Assembly (NCBI GenBank): GCA_022819825.1
Contig: JAJEGM010000001.1
Span: 62,001 to 126,000, forward strand
Length of the DNA: 64,000 nt
From: Acidimicrobiia bacterium
GTDB taxonomy: Bacteria > Actinomycetota > Acidimicrobiia > Acidimicrobiales > Bin134
Reading direction: 5' to 3'
Shown: positions 17,228 to 26,958 of the stretch, in pieces
Position numbering within the stretch: the stretch's first letter is position 1
Layout of the letters: the number at the start of each line of letters is the position of its first letter
Notes under the pieces: generated by a model
The model's database searches: none
What the model saw: the letters and a program-made list of their open reading frames with translations, nothing else
What the model was told of the DNA's origin: nothing
Position numbers and translations under genes: made by a program

Positions 17228-18280
17228 ATGCTGTGTCAACGCAGAGTAAAGCGAACTTCGAGAGTCGTTGTATTCGGCATGCTTGCGCTCCTTGCAGCTT
17301 GCGGAGATCATGCTGAGAATTCGACACCTACTACGGCTACACCAATTGAGGCGGATCCACGACCGATGGTGCAACCAGATTTGTCATCTTCCGCGCCATC
17401 AGATGTTACTTTGCAAGAAAATGAGGGGAATGGGCTGCAGATAGACACCAGTGGCAACGATCCGGTCGCAGTGCTCACACCATTGGGAATCCCTGTCGTC
17501 GTTATCCAACGCACCGATGCTGGTTATTCGGTGCTGACACCGTGTGGCAACACAGCCCAAATCTCCAAAGGAGAACCCATCGATGGAATACGAGTCGTTG
17601 TTGATCCAGGCCACGGGGGACACTGGGACACCGGCGCAGTTGGGCCCAATGGCCTTCTTGAGAAGGACTTGAATCTGAAGCTCAGCCGCGCCGTACTTGA
17701 GGAGTTAGCCGACCGCGGCATACCCGCCGCCACTACACGTACCTTCGATTACGGAGTTCGCCTATCTGCCCGAGCCGCCTTCGCTGACGTCCTCGGATCC
17801 GATGTGCTGATATCCATTCACCACAACGCACCTACCTGGAATATTGTCGATATTCCAGGTAGCGAAGTGTACGTGCAATCTGCGACACTCCAACAAGCCC
17901 GAGTCGACTCCGCTCGCCTTGGGGGGCTGCTTTACGAAGAGATAATTGCAGGGCTCTCTTCATTCGACGATGTCTCATGGAGCCGCCTGCCTGACGCAGG
18001 AGTGCTTCGGGTTCTACAGCCTGACGGCAACGACACTTACGGCATATTGCGCCACCCGTCGACTCCGTCTGCCCTTATTGAGTACGGGTACCTCTCCAAC
18101 CCCGACGAAGCAAAGCTATTCGCCACACCCGAGTACATCAGGGTTGCCGCCCGAGCGACCGCCGACGCCATCGACACATACCTACACACCGACCGCACCT
18201 ACTCCGGATTCATACACGAACCCCGGTCATACGATCCACCATCTTCCTCTATACCCTGCGATGATCCCACCATGGAATAG
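17228..18280 (+). CDS. N-acetylmuramoyl-L-alanine amidase (Amidase_3), lipoprotein
   Basis: 350 residues. The start VVVFGMLALLAACG is a lipoprotein signal with Cys25. The catalytic domain spans about 121-320: VVDPGHGG gives the first zinc His, LLEKDLNL the zinc Glu, SIHHNAP the second zinc His, and SALIEYGYLSN the catalytic Glu. The enzyme cleaves the amide between muramic acid and the stem peptide in peptidoglycan. It lies 21 bases after the dioxygenase-like gene. By eye, base composition here is near 50-55% GC in places, well below flanking genes, so it may be a later arrival. Confidence 0.93.
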   Translation: MLCQRRVKRTSRVVVFGMLALLAACGDHAENSTPTTATPIEADPRPMVQPDLSSSAPSDVTLQENEGNGLQIDTSGNDPVAVLTPLGIPVVVIQRTDAGYSVLTPCGNTAQISKGEPIDGIRVVVDPGHGGHWDTGAVGPNGLLEKDLNLKLSRAVLEELADRGIPAATTRTFDYGVRLSARAAFADVLGSDVLISIHHNAPTWNIVDIPGSEVYVQSATLQQARVDSARLGGLLYEEIIAGLSSFDDVSWSRLPDAGVLRVLQPDGNDTYGILRHPSTPSALIEYGYLSNPDEAKLFATPEYIRVAARATADAIDTYLHTDRTYSGFIHEPRSYDPPSSSIPCDDPTME

Positions 18281-18337
18281 AACAAGCCGACGTGACGAGC
18301 CCCCACTCCCCCTACTCTCGTTCAACATCTACAGGGG

Positions 18338-20599
18338 CTAGACCGCGGCCAGGGCCTGCCAGATGCGCTCGGGGGTGGTGGGCATGTCGATGTGGGCCAC
18401 GCCCAAGTGCGACACGGCGTCGATCACCGCGTTGTGGATGGCCGGGGTGGAGCCGATGGTGCCCGACTCGCCGATGCCCTTGGCCCCCAGCGGGTTCATC
18501 GGGCTGGCCGTCTCGGTGTTGCTCACCTCAAATGAGGGCAGCTCGGCCGCGCTGGGCATGAGGTAGTCGGCCAAATTCGCGGTGCGGGGATTGGCGTCCT
18601 CGTCATACTGCACCCACTCGAACAGCGCCTGGGCCGCACCCTGGGCCACGCCGCCGTGCTGCTGGCCGGCCACCAGCAGCGGGTTCATGATGGTGCCGCA
18701 GTCGTCCACGGCCACATGGCGCAGCAGCTCAACCCCGCCGGTCTCGGTGTCCACCTCGACCACAGCCACGTGGGCCCCAAACGGGAAGGTGGCCCCGCCC
18801 TGGTCGAAGTCGAGCTCGTGGGTGATCACCCCGCCGTCGGCCGCCGAGGCCAGATCGGCCCACGACGCGGCCTGAGCGGGCACGCCGGCCACGTGCAGGC
18901 CGCCCTCGCCCACCACGATGTCAGCCGCGCTGGCCTCCAGTTGCTGGGCGGCCAGCTCCTTGGCCTGGGCCAGCACCTCTTCGCTGGCCTTGAACACCGC
19001 GCTGCCCGCGGTCTGAAGCGAACGGGAACCCAGGGTGCCCGCGCCCCTTGGGATCTCGGCGGTGTCCGACTGGATGAGCTTGATGTTCTCCATGGGCACG
19101 CCCAACAGATCGCTGACGATCATCGAGAACGCCGTCTCGTGGCCTTGGCCGTGGGCGCTGGTGCCCACCCGGATCTCGGCGGTGCCGTCGCTCAGCACGT
19201 CTACCCGGCCGTACTCGGTGTGCAAGCCCAGCGGAGCGGTGATCTCCACGTAGGACGACACGCCGACGCCCAGCAGCTTGGAGTCGCCGGAGTCCCGCCG
19301 GGCGGCCTGCTCGGCCCGCAGATCGCCATAGCCGGAAGCTTCCAGCGCGGCGTCCAGCGCCTTCTCGTACTCGCCGGAGTCGTAGTTGGCCCCGGTGACG
19401 GTGGCGTAGGGGAACTGGTCGGCACCGATGAAGTTGCGCCGCCGGATCTCAGCGGGGTCGATGCCCAGCTCGTCGGCGCCCACGTCTAGCACCCGCTCCA
19501 AAATCTGGGTGGCCTCGGGACGACCGGCGCCCCGGTAGGCGGCGATCTGCGTGGTGTTGGTGACCACCGCGTCGCCCACGAACCTGACCTTGGGGATCTG
19601 GTACACGCCCTGGGCCATGGTCTGGGTGAGGATGGGCAAGAAGCTGCCGATGGCCGGATAGGCCCCGGAGTCGGCCAAGCAGTGCAGGTTCAAACCGGTG
19701 ATGCGGCCATCGCCGTCGAACCCCATCTTGGCGGTGAGGATGTGACCCCGGCCCTGCACCAGCGACACCATGTCTTCGGAGCGCGACTCGGTCCACTTCA
19801 CCGGGCGTTCCAGCTCCAATGCGGCCTTGGCTGCCACCAAGTACTCGGGATACAGGCCGGTCTTGGCCCCGAAGCCCCCGCCCACCGCGGGGGCGATCAG
19901 CCGCACATTGTCGCCGTCGAGCCCGAACAGGCCGGCAAACCCGTCCTTGAGGCCGATGGGCGCCTGGCTGGGAAAGGTCACGGTCATGCCGCCTTCGGGG
20001 GTGCCGGGCTCCACCAGGATGCCGTTGGGCTCCATGGGCACCGCGGCCAGCCGCTGGCTCTCCATCTTCACCTCGGCCACATGGGCGGCCTCGGCCAAAC
20101 CGTCGTCTTCGCCGAGTTCGGTGTGGAAGGCCAGGTTGCCGCCCTCGTTCTGGGGCCACAGCACTTCGGCGCCCTCGTCCAGCGCCTTCTCGGGGTCGGC
20201 GTTGGCCGGCAGCGGGTCGTAGTCCACGAACACCGCCTCAGCGGCATCCATGCCCTGCTCGCGGGTCTCGGTGATCACCGCGGCCACGATGTCGCCCACG
20301 AACAGCACCCGATCACCGGCGATCTGCGGGCGCTCGAACACCGGCAGCATGGGGAACCCGGCGGTGGCCGGCAGGCCGATGTTCTCGCCGGTGTACACCG
20401 CCAGCACGCCGTCCATGGCCTGAGCCTCAAGCGCGTCGACCTCCGTGATGGTGGCGTGGGCCATCGGCGAGCGCACAAACGTGACGTAGGCGGTGCCCTC
20501 GGGAGTGAAGTCGTCGTAGTAGCGCTCTGCGCCGGTGAGCAGCCCGGGATCCTCGACGCGAACGACGGAATTCCCCAAAATCGAACCAGAACTCGACAC
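18338..20599 (-). CDS. Molybdenum hydroxylase large subunit (xanthine dehydrogenase/CoxL family), form II-like
   Basis: 753 residues from GTG 20599, with AAGGGG about 6 bases upstream; the frame is open further but without family sequence. Typical blocks are [13 protein letters not shown] at the start, [13 protein letters not shown] (pterin region), [13 protein letters not shown] at the active-site loop, and the late [12 protein letters not shown] with the catalytic Glu. AYRGAGR is the form II/xanthine-dehydrogenase-like signature and lacks the Cys of true CO dehydrogenase. Such subunits need a 2Fe-2S and usually an FAD partner; none is adjacent. Substrate unknown. Confidence 0.9.
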   Translation of the reverse strand: MSSSGSILGNSVVRVEDPGLLTGAERYYDDFTPEGTAYVTFVRSPMAHATITEVDALEAQAMDGVLAVYTGENIGLPATAGFPMLPVFERPQIAGDRVLFVGDIVAAVITETREQGMDAAEAVFVDYDPLPANADPEKALDEGAEVLWPQNEGGNLAFHTELGEDDGLAEAAHVAEVKMESQRLAAVPMEPNGILVEPGTPEGGMTVTFPSQAPIGLKDGFAGLFGLDGDNVRLIAPAVGGGFGAKTGLYPEYLVAAKAALELERPVKWTESRSEDMVSLVQGRGHILTAKMGFDGDGRITGLNLHCLADSGAYPAIGSFLPILTQTMAQGVYQIPKVRFVGDAVVTNTTQIAAYRGAGRPEATQILERVLDVGADELGIDPAEIRRRNFIGADQFPYATVTGANYDSGEYEKALDAALEASGYGDLRAEQAARRDSGDSKLLGVGVSSYVEITAPLGLHTEYGRVDVLSDGTAEIRVGTSAHGQGHETAFSMIVSDLLGVPMENIKLIQSDTAEIPRGAGTLGSRSLQTAGSAVFKASEEVLAQAKELAAQQLEASAADIVVGEGGLHVAGVPAQAASWADLASAADGGVITHELDFDQGGATFPFGAHVAVVEVDTETGGVELLRHVAVDDCGTIMNPLLVAGQQHGGVAQGAAQALFEWVQYDEDANPRTANLADYLMPSAAELPSFEVSNTETASPMNPLGAKGIGESGTIGSTPAIHNAVIDAVSHLGVAHIDMPTTPERIWQALAAV

Positions 20600-20650
20600 G
20601 GTTTTCCCCTTTTTTGTAATCGGGAGTCGGGAGGATGTTAGAACCACCTC

Positions 20651-21589
20651 ATGGATTTGAGCCAGCTTTACGACCCGGCGCTCGACGAATATGTGCCGGA
20701 AGCCATGGACTTCTTGTCGAAGTTCTCGTTTGTATCGGCGGCCCCTGATCTGTCGACCCCCGAGGGTCGGGCCCAAGCCCGAGACCTCGAGTCTCTAGGC
20801 GGGGGCATCCTCGCCTCCTCCTTTCTTGATGACGTGGACACACGCACCTACCTCGGCGCGGCGGGCGACGAGTTGGAGCTGCGGGTATTCGCGCCCGACG
20901 GTCCGGCTCGGGCGCTGTATCTCGACATCCACGGCGGTGGCTTTTTTATGGGCCACCCCAAGATGGGCGACCTGGGAAATCGGGCCATGGCCCGCAGGCA
21001 CCAGATCGCGGTGGTCAGCGCCCAATACCGCCTCGCCCCCGAACACCCTTGGCCCGCCGGTCCCGACGACTGCGAGGCCGCCGCACTGTGGGCGCTGGGA
21101 CCGGGCCGCGACGAGTTCGGCTCAGTCCCCCTGCTGATCGGCGGGGGTTCGGCCGGGGCCAACTTGGCCGCCACCACGCTGGTGCGGATGCGAGACCGCC
21201 ATGACGCTGCCGGTGAGTTCATCGGGGCCAACCTGGTGTACGGAGTGTTCGACCTGAGCGGCACCCCGTCGCAGATCAGCCTGGGCAATGTGGAGTTCCG
21301 GGAAATGTACGTGGGCGACCACGACACCAAGGGCCGCCAGCACCCCGACATCTCCCCGCTCTACGCCGACCTGAACCACCTGTGTCCCGCACTGTTCACC
21401 GTGGGCACCTACGACTACCTCTACGACGACTCCCTGTTCATGGCCGCCCGCTGGCGAGCGGCAGACAACCCCGCCGAGCTGGCCATCTACCCGGCCTCAC
21501 CCCACGGATTCACCGTGTTCCCCACCAAGATGACCAAAGCCGCCAACAACCGCACCGACGCCTGGCTGGCCGGAATCCTCGATGGCTAG
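20651..21589 (+). CDS. Alpha/beta hydrolase of the hormone-sensitive-lipase type
   Basis: 312 residues. LDIHGGGFFMG is the HGGG oxyanion motif of this esterase family, followed by AQYRLAPEHPWPA and the nucleophile elbow GGGSAGANLA (Ser in G-x-S-x-G). The Asp near DYLYDDS and the His in SPHGFTVF complete the triad. These are cytoplasmic carboxylesterases of broad range. It diverges from the molybdenum hydroxylase gene across 51 bases and is followed by a 128-base regulatory gap. Confidence 0.9.
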   Translation: MDLSQLYDPALDEYVPEAMDFLSKFSFVSAAPDLSTPEGRAQARDLESLGGGILASSFLDDVDTRTYLGAAGDELELRVFAPDGPARALYLDIHGGGFFMGHPKMGDLGNRAMARRHQIAVVSAQYRLAPEHPWPAGPDDCEAAALWALGPGRDEFGSVPLLIGGGSAGANLAATTLVRMRDRHDAAGEFIGANLVYGVFDLSGTPSQISLGNVEFREMYVGDHDTKGRQHPDISPLYADLNHLCPALFTVGTYDYLYDDSLFMAARWRAADNPAELAIYPASPHGFTVFPTKMTKAANNRTDAWLAGILDG

Positions 21590-21656
21590 GGGGTTCCCCG
21601 CCCTGACGGAATCCTCCTGTAGGTTTTCTCCCGATAGCCGACCAGTAATAGCCGAA

Positions 21657-21714
21657 GTTATCTGAAAATAACGTAAAGTTGTTTACTGTGGGCGTGCAGG
21701 ATTGGTACCCTGCA
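21657..21714. promoter_or_regulatory. Promoter and three inverted repeats upstream of the MNT-HEPN gene
   Basis: Three perfect dyads follow one another: GTTAT-N6-ATAAC (21657-21672), GTAAA-N4-TTTAC (21673-21686) and TGCAGG-N8-CCTGCA (21695-21714). A -35-like TTTACT (21682-21687) and a -10-like TACCCT (21706-21711) are separated by 18 bases and lie inside the second and third dyads. The -10 ends 6 bases before ATG 21718, implying a leaderless transcript. The arrangement fits repressor binding over the promoter. Confidence 0.45.
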
Positions 21715-21717
21715 ACT

Positions 21718-22692
21718 ATGCCCGCAACCCTGACTGCCCCCACGATGGCCGACGCCGAGCGGGCCGCGGCTGCGGTCTTGGAGGGCGGGGCGGCGTGCGT
21801 GATGCTGTTCGGGTCGGTGGCCCGCGAACAGCAGACCGAGGACAGCGACATCGACCTGGTGGCCGTCTTCGACGACCTGGGCGACTACCAGGAACGCTGG
21901 AAAATCCAAGGCCAGCTTCAACACCTGGCCCAGGAGGCCACTGGCCACCGGGTCGACGTCCACGTCACCGATTGGCCCGAATGGGTACATCGCTCACTCC
22001 GGATGCAGACCACCTTCGAAAGCGGCGTGAAATTCGACGCCCTTGTATTGGCCGGAAGCCAAACCCCCGGTCCCCGCACCAACTGGAACAAGGAAATCGA
22101 ATTGCCCTCCACCCACCACGAGGAAGCCGTCCAAAGCCTCCTCCACACAGACCTGTCCCTGACACTGCTTGTTATGGCCTACCGCTCGGAGCCGAGCGAC
22201 GAGCCGCCCACGCCCTCCCCGGAGATCAACCCGCAAGACCCAGCCCGGAAGCGCTTCGCAGGCATCTGCTCCCAAGCCCATGCAGTCACGGAGAGCGCTC
22301 TGACTGCGCTGATCCACTGCCAAAACCAAGAGCGCCCCATGCTCACCCACCAGCTTCACCAGCTGCTCGCACTGGTCAAAGAGCCTTCCCACTCCCGAAT
22401 CGAAGACGCGCTCCGCCGCATCATCGACCTGGAGGGAAGCGAACGCCCGAACGAGCCCTACATCAACTGGAGGGTCCACGGAACGTACGTCACCTACCGG
22501 ACCATCCCCTTGAATGCCCCTATCACCGACGACCATGTCCTCGCCGCCCTCGAAACGGCGAGCATCGTCATCGAAGAGATCGCCCAAGCCACCGACGACG
22601 AGCGCCTCACACCCCTGCAAGCCACCCTCGACCGAGCCTGGGCCACCTACAACACCGTCAACATCGCCACCGGCAAGCCCTATCCAACCTGA
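21718..22692 (+). CDS. MNT nucleotidyltransferase fused to a HEPN-like domain
   Basis: 324 residues from ATG 21718. Residues about 28-100 are a minimal nucleotidyltransferase: VMLFGSVAREQQTEDSDIDL has the G-S pair (32-33) and two metal-binding Asp (44, 46). Residues about 185-300 resemble a HEPN helical bundle, with AHAVTESALTALIHC and THQLHQLLALV in the expected places. MNT and HEPN are usually separate genes of one toxin-antitoxin pair, or are fused in antibiotic nucleotidyltransferases. The canonical toxic R-x4-6-H motif is not evident in the last helix. Overlaps the convergent MFS gene by 13 bases. Confidence 0.75.
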   Translation: MPATLTAPTMADAERAAAAVLEGGAACVMLFGSVAREQQTEDSDIDLVAVFDDLGDYQERWKIQGQLQHLAQEATGHRVDVHVTDWPEWVHRSLRMQTTFESGVKFDALVLAGSQTPGPRTNWNKEIELPSTHHEEAVQSLLHTDLSLTLLVMAYRSEPSDEPPTPSPEINPQDPARKRFAGICSQAHAVTESALTALIHCQNQERPMLTHQLHQLLALVKEPSHSRIEDALRRIIDLEGSERPNEPYINWRVHGTYVTYRTIPLNAPITDDHVLAALETASIVIEEIAQATDDERLTPLQATLDRAWATYNTVNIATGKPYPT

Positions 22693-23930
22693 TCACCCGC
22701 GGTATCGAGGTGGCGGAGGCGACCTCGGGTGAGCTGGCTGACCAGGTAGGCGGCCACCATCATGGCGGTGATGGCCAGTACCCAGCGGATGCCGATGACG
22801 CTGGCTATCCCTCCTTGCACCAGGATGCTGAGCGGAGCAGCCAGGCCGAAGAGCATCATCCACAAGCTCATCACCCGGCCCCGGTAGGTGTCTTCACACA
22901 GGCTTTGGAGCGCGCTGGTGAGGGTGGGCATGGTGACCATGAAGGCCAGGCCCACCCCGCCCATTGCCAACACGCCCATTGCGAAGGTGGGCACCACGGC
23001 CAACACCATGGTGAACACCGCCACCGCACTGATGCCGATGGTGGTGAGACGGCTGTAGAGCGCTCCTCGGTCGAACTGGAGCAACAGCACCGCGCCGATG
23101 AGCGATCCAATGCCGAATGCACCCAGCAGCACGCCGAAGCCAGCAGCGTCCACGCCGAAGGCGTCGTCGGCGATTACCGGGGCCAGCCATTGCGTCGGGG
23201 AGATGGCGGCGGCCAACATGAAGCTGGCCAGCATCACCACTCCGATACCCTCGACGCTTCTGGCGTATCGGAATCCTGACAGGAAATCGGCGAGAAAGCT
23301 GTGGCTCGACGACGCTCCGGGCGGGGGCCGGGGCGGCAACAGGCTCAGCCCGACAACGAGCACGGTAAAGCTGGCCGCGTTGAACCAAAAGGCCGCGGCT
23401 GGCCCCCAGAACTGGATTAGCCATCCGCCCAGCATGGGGCCCACCGCCCGGGAGATGTTCCACTGGGTGGAGTTCAAGAAGACCGCGTTGCGCATGGCCC
23501 CGCTCGGCACCAGCTCCACCACGATGGCCTGCTGCACTGGCGCTCCCACCGACGCGGTCGCACCTCCGCCAAAGGAGAAGGCCACCAGTACCCAGAACGT
23601 CTCGGCGTCGATCTGGACAACCCAGGCCAGGGCCACTGCTACCACCATCTGACCCACCACCGTGGCCAAGAACAGGCGAGTGCGGCTGTAGCGGTCGGCC
23701 AGCGACCCCCCGAATGGGCTCATCAGCAGCAAGGGGATCAGCCCGACAGCAGCCGCCACCGTCACCTTCCAAGGGTCGTCGGTGATGTCCTCCACCAGCC
23801 AGCCGATGGCGGCCAGATACATCATCGACCCGATGTTGGACACCACGCTGGTGGTCCAATACAGCCGATAGTCCCGATAGCCCAGCGCCTCCACTGAGCG
23901 CGGCGCCCGCCGATCAGGACCCTCGATCAC
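22680..23930 (-). CDS. MFS transporter of the EntS/MFS_3 type
   Basis: 416 residues with about 12 hydrophobic helices. The start EALGYRDYRLYWTTSVVSNIG and the loop GGSLADRYSRTR after the second or third helix mark the MFS_3 exporter group, which includes the enterobactin exporter EntS and macrolide efflux proteins. The central loop is rich in Pro (LLPPRPPPG). Substrate unknown; export of a small hydrophobic or siderophore-like compound is most likely. Upstream on the same strand, 58 bases away, is the D-aminoacylase-like gene. Confidence 0.88.
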   Translation of the reverse strand: MIEGPDRRAPRSVEALGYRDYRLYWTTSVVSNIGSMMYLAAIGWLVEDITDDPWKVTVAAAVGLIPLLLMSPFGGSLADRYSRTRLFLATVVGQMVVAVALAWVVQIDAETFWVLVAFSFGGGATASVGAPVQQAIVVELVPSGAMRNAVFLNSTQWNISRAVGPMLGGWLIQFWGPAAAFWFNAASFTVLVVGLSLLPPRPPPGASSSHSFLADFLSGFRYARSVEGIGVVMLASFMLAAAISPTQWLAPVIADDAFGVDAAGFGVLLGAFGIGSLIGAVLLLQFDRGALYSRLTTIGISAVAVFTMVLAVVPTFAMGVLAMGGVGLAFMVTMPTLTSALQSLCEDTYRGRVMSLWMMLFGLAAPLSILVQGGIASVIGIRWVLAITAMMVAAYLVSQLTRGRLRHLDTAGDQVG

Positions 23931-23988
23931 CCGCTCTTTCTACTCCCCTGCTCCCTGCGTGGCCGTCATCCGGCAGGTCTGGGGAAAG

Positions 23989-25713
23989 TCAGGGGCCAGC
24001 TGCAGTGACCGTATCGGTGTCGCGGCCGGAGCGGATCACTGTGCCGGGACGGGCATCGGTCAATGCTCCGGCCCGCTGGGTTTCCACCCCGTTCACCAGC
24101 ACGTGCTCGATGCCCTCGGCACCGCCGGTGAGCCGCCACCCGCCGCCGGGCATGTCCCAGGCGGTGGTAACCGGAGCCTTGGTAAGGCGGGCGGGGTCGA
24201 ACACCACGATGTCGGCACACCAGCCCTCGGCCAGCCGTCCTCGGCCCCGCAGGCCGTAGTGGCGGGCCGGACGGTCGGTAACCAGGTTCACTGCCTGCTC
24301 CAAACTGAGGAGTCCCCGATCCCGCACCGTGTCGCCCACCAACGCCGAAGTGCACCCCCAAGTCATCATCATGTCCAGATGGGCCCCGGCGTCGGAGCCG
24401 CCGGCCAGCACCCGGGGGTCGCCCAGCATCTCGGCCCGCTTCTTCCACGACTCGTCGTCATCGCCCACCACCGGGGGCCCGAATCCGGTCATCAGGTCGT
24501 CTTCCAGTGAGATATCGCACATCACATCGAAGGGCTCCTGGCCCCGCTCAGCGGCCAGGTCGCCGATTGTGCGCCCCACCAGCGCCTCCAACGAGGAGGA
24601 CGACACATCCACCACCGTGGTCTCGGCCCACCGCACCCAGGTGCGGTGAGACGCCTGGGCCGCGCCTTCCACCAGCCGCTGGCGCACCTCGGGACGGGAC
24701 AGGGCCTCAACCTTTGCGGCGTGGTCCAGGTGCATGATCTCGGCCCAGTCGGGCAGGGTGTCGTAGAGCACCCCGGTAGCAAAGTTCAACCGCATCTGCA
24801 TGACGTCGGGCAGCATGAGCCCCACCACAGTGGCACCCTGTTGTCGGGCGTAGTCGGCGGACCCCAGGCGGTTCTCCAGGTAGTCGTCCTCGCCGGGCCG
24901 CACGTTGAACAGGTTCCAGTTCATCGGACGATCAGCGGCCAGCACCATGGCGGTCATCAATTCGTAAGCCTCTGGAGACCACAGGTAATCGATGCTGGGA
25001 ATGATCTCCAGGGTGGTGCCGGGGTAATCCCGGCAAACCCCGGCCAGCGCCACCATCTCGGCGTCGGTGGCCGACCGAGACGGCACCGGATCGCCGTTGT
25101 GGTCGTTGTGGGCCGAAGCCCTGGTAGAGGAGAACCCCAGCCCGCCTTCGGCCAAGCTCTGGGCCAGCAGCGATTTCATGGCCTCGAGCTGCTCATCGGA
25201 GGCCGCCTCGCCCACCGCGGCCGATCCCATCGTCAGGCGGCGCACCGTGCTGTGGCCCACCAAGAACCCGGCGTTGACGCCCAGTCCGTTGCCCTCCAGG
25301 CGATCCAGCCACGACCCGAACGACGACCATCCGAAGTCCAGCCCGGCCTCCAACGACTCGGTGGGCATGCCCTCCACCCGGGCCAGCATCCGCATCACGT
25401 AGTCGGCCTCGTCGGACACCATCGGAGCGATGGTAAAGCCGCAGTTGCCCCCAATGGCGGTGGTGATTCCGTGCAGCGACGACGGCGTGAGGTGGGGGTC
25501 CCAAAGCACCTGGGCGTCGTAGTGGGTATGCACATCGATGAATCCCGGGGCCACCGCCAACCCGTCGGCGTCGATCTCCTCGCGTCCGGGCTCGTCGGAA
25601 CGGCCAATGGACACGATGCGCCCGTCTCGCACCCCGACATCTGCTACCCGACCCGGCGCTCCGGTGCCGTCCACCACCATTCCGCCCCGAATCAAGCAGT
25701 CCAACATCGTCAT
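23989..25713 (-). CDS. N-acyl-D-amino-acid deacylase-like amidohydrolase
   Basis: 574 residues. The dihydroorotase-like start LIRGGMVVDGTG leads to the zinc site FIDVHTHYDAQ and the Cys ligand in IGGNCGFT. LVGHSTVRR provides a His, and LAGGSDAGAHLD the catalytic Asp. Length and order fit the D-aminoacylase/N-acyl-D-Glu deacylase group (about 480-580 residues). These cleave N-acylated D-amino acids; actual substrates vary widely. It diverges from glf across about 108 bases. Confidence 0.88.
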   Translation of the reverse strand: MTMLDCLIRGGMVVDGTGAPGRVADVGVRDGRIVSIGRSDEPGREEIDADGLAVAPGFIDVHTHYDAQVLWDPHLTPSSLHGITTAIGGNCGFTIAPMVSDEADYVMRMLARVEGMPTESLEAGLDFGWSSFGSWLDRLEGNGLGVNAGFLVGHSTVRRLTMGSAAVGEAASDEQLEAMKSLLAQSLAEGGLGFSSTRASAHNDHNGDPVPSRSATDAEMVALAGVCRDYPGTTLEIIPSIDYLWSPEAYELMTAMVLAADRPMNWNLFNVRPGEDDYLENRLGSADYARQQGATVVGLMLPDVMQMRLNFATGVLYDTLPDWAEIMHLDHAAKVEALSRPEVRQRLVEGAAQASHRTWVRWAETTVVDVSSSSLEALVGRTIGDLAAERGQEPFDVMCDISLEDDLMTGFGPPVVGDDDESWKKRAEMLGDPRVLAGGSDAGAHLDMMMTWGCTSALVGDTVRDRGLLSLEQAVNLVTDRPARHYGLRGRGRLAEGWCADIVVFDPARLTKAPVTTAWDMPGGGWRLTGGAEGIEHVLVNGVETQRAGALTDARPGTVIRSGRDTDTVTAAGP

Positions 25714-25821
25714 ACCCCTGCGCTATCGTCGTTTTCCGGGCAACTGAGCCCAACCCCCCTACCGTACCCGAGACGTCCGACTGGAGTTCCTGATGTCGCC
25801 ACGCCCTTTGAGGGACATCTT

Positions 25822-26952
25822 GTGAGGCGGCAAATCGGTGTCGTGGGGGCCGGGTGGACCGGAGCCGTGGCCGGCCGCCTGCTCACCGATGCGGGCTTTG
25901 CGGTGGAGGTTCTGGAAAAGACCAGCGTGGTGGGGGGGCATTCTCGGGCCGAGACCATGAACGGGGTGGTGTACGAGCCCAACGGGGCCCACATCTTCCA
26001 CACCGAAAATGAGGCGGTGAACGAGTTTGTGAACTCCCACGGGCTCACGCGGCCCTACGACCACAAGGTGCTCACCGAGGTATTCCTGTCGCCTGACGAT
26101 GACGAGGGCCGCTTGTTGTCCTGGCCTCCCCAGGTAGAGGAGCTCAAGGAGCTGCCAGTGTGGCCAACGGTGGAGCGGGAGCTGGCTTCCCTTCCCCCCC
26201 AGCCCACTGGCGACAACTTCGAGGACTTTGTGGTGTCGATGATGGGCCGCACCCTGTATGACCTGTTCATCCGGGACTACACCGCCAAGCAGTGGGGCCG
26301 CCCGGCCACCGAGCTGTCGGCTCGTTTCGCCCCCAAGCGGGTGGAGTTGCGCCGCGACGGACATCGGGGGTTATTCCGGGACCGCTGGCAATACTTCCCG
26401 CCCAACGGCATCAACGAGGTGATCGAGTCGGTGTTGTCCACCGTGGCCGTCACGCTGAACACCGAGGTCACCGTGGACGACGCCGACCGCCTCGGCCAGG
26501 ACTACGACGCGGTGATCATCACCGCCGCACTGGACGACTTCGCCCGCTGCCCCGGCGAGCTGGAGTGGCGGGGCATCGAGATGCGGTCGCGCTTTGAACC
26601 GACAGACGATCCCGGCGGCGTGCTTACCCCTGCTTATGTCACCAACCGCCCGTCGACCCGAGTTCCCTACACCCGCACGGTGGAGACCAAGCACGCCACC
26701 GGGCAGCAAATCGATGGCACCGTCGTCAGCGAGGAGATGCCGGGGGCGCCTCGACGCCACTACCCGGTGCTGACCGCCGACGGCGCCAACGAGCGCCGCA
26801 ACGCCGAGCTCGCCGAGAAGATCGCCGACCACTTCGACATCCCGGTGTACTTCGCCGGGCGGCTGGCCACCTACCGCTACATCAACCAGGACGAGGCCAT
26901 CGCCGACGCCATGGCTGTGGCACACCGAGTGGCCGCCGAGCTGGGGGGATAG
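25822..26952 (+). CDS. glf: UDP-galactopyranose mutase
   Basis: 376 residues from GTG 25822, with GAGGGA 6-8 bases upstream; the frame is open far upstream but only antisense to the deacylase gene. QIGVVGAGWTGAVAGRLL is the FAD-binding dinucleotide fold, followed by the family's NGAHIFHTE, the YTAKQWGRPATEL block and a closing AGRLATYRYINQDEAI. Length matches Glf (about 370-400). The reduced-flavin enzyme converts UDP-galactopyranose to UDP-galactofuranose for galactan-containing envelope polymers. No other galactan genes are nearby; the next gene starts 6 bases later. Confidence 0.93.
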   Translation: MRRQIGVVGAGWTGAVAGRLLTDAGFAVEVLEKTSVVGGHSRAETMNGVVYEPNGAHIFHTENEAVNEFVNSHGLTRPYDHKVLTEVFLSPDDDEGRLLSWPPQVEELKELPVWPTVERELASLPPQPTGDNFEDFVVSMMGRTLYDLFIRDYTAKQWGRPATELSARFAPKRVELRRDGHRGLFRDRWQYFPPNGINEVIESVLSTVAVTLNTEVTVDDADRLGQDYDAVIITAALDDFARCPGELEWRGIEMRSRFEPTDDPGGVLTPAYVTNRPSTRVPYTRTVETKHATGQQIDGTVVSEEMPGAPRRHYPVLTADGANERRNAELAEKIADHFDIPVYFAGRLATYRYINQDEAIADAMAVAHRVAAELGG

Positions 26953-26958
26953 CCGGTC

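Noticed and set aside
18338-20599. Annotation as CO dehydrogenase
   Set aside because: The active-site loop is AYRGAGR, without the copper-binding Cys, so CO oxidation should not be assigned.
24646-25821. Long upstream extension of the glf frame
   Set aside because: It is antisense to the D-aminoacylase gene and has no family sequence; a good ribosome site precedes GTG 25822.
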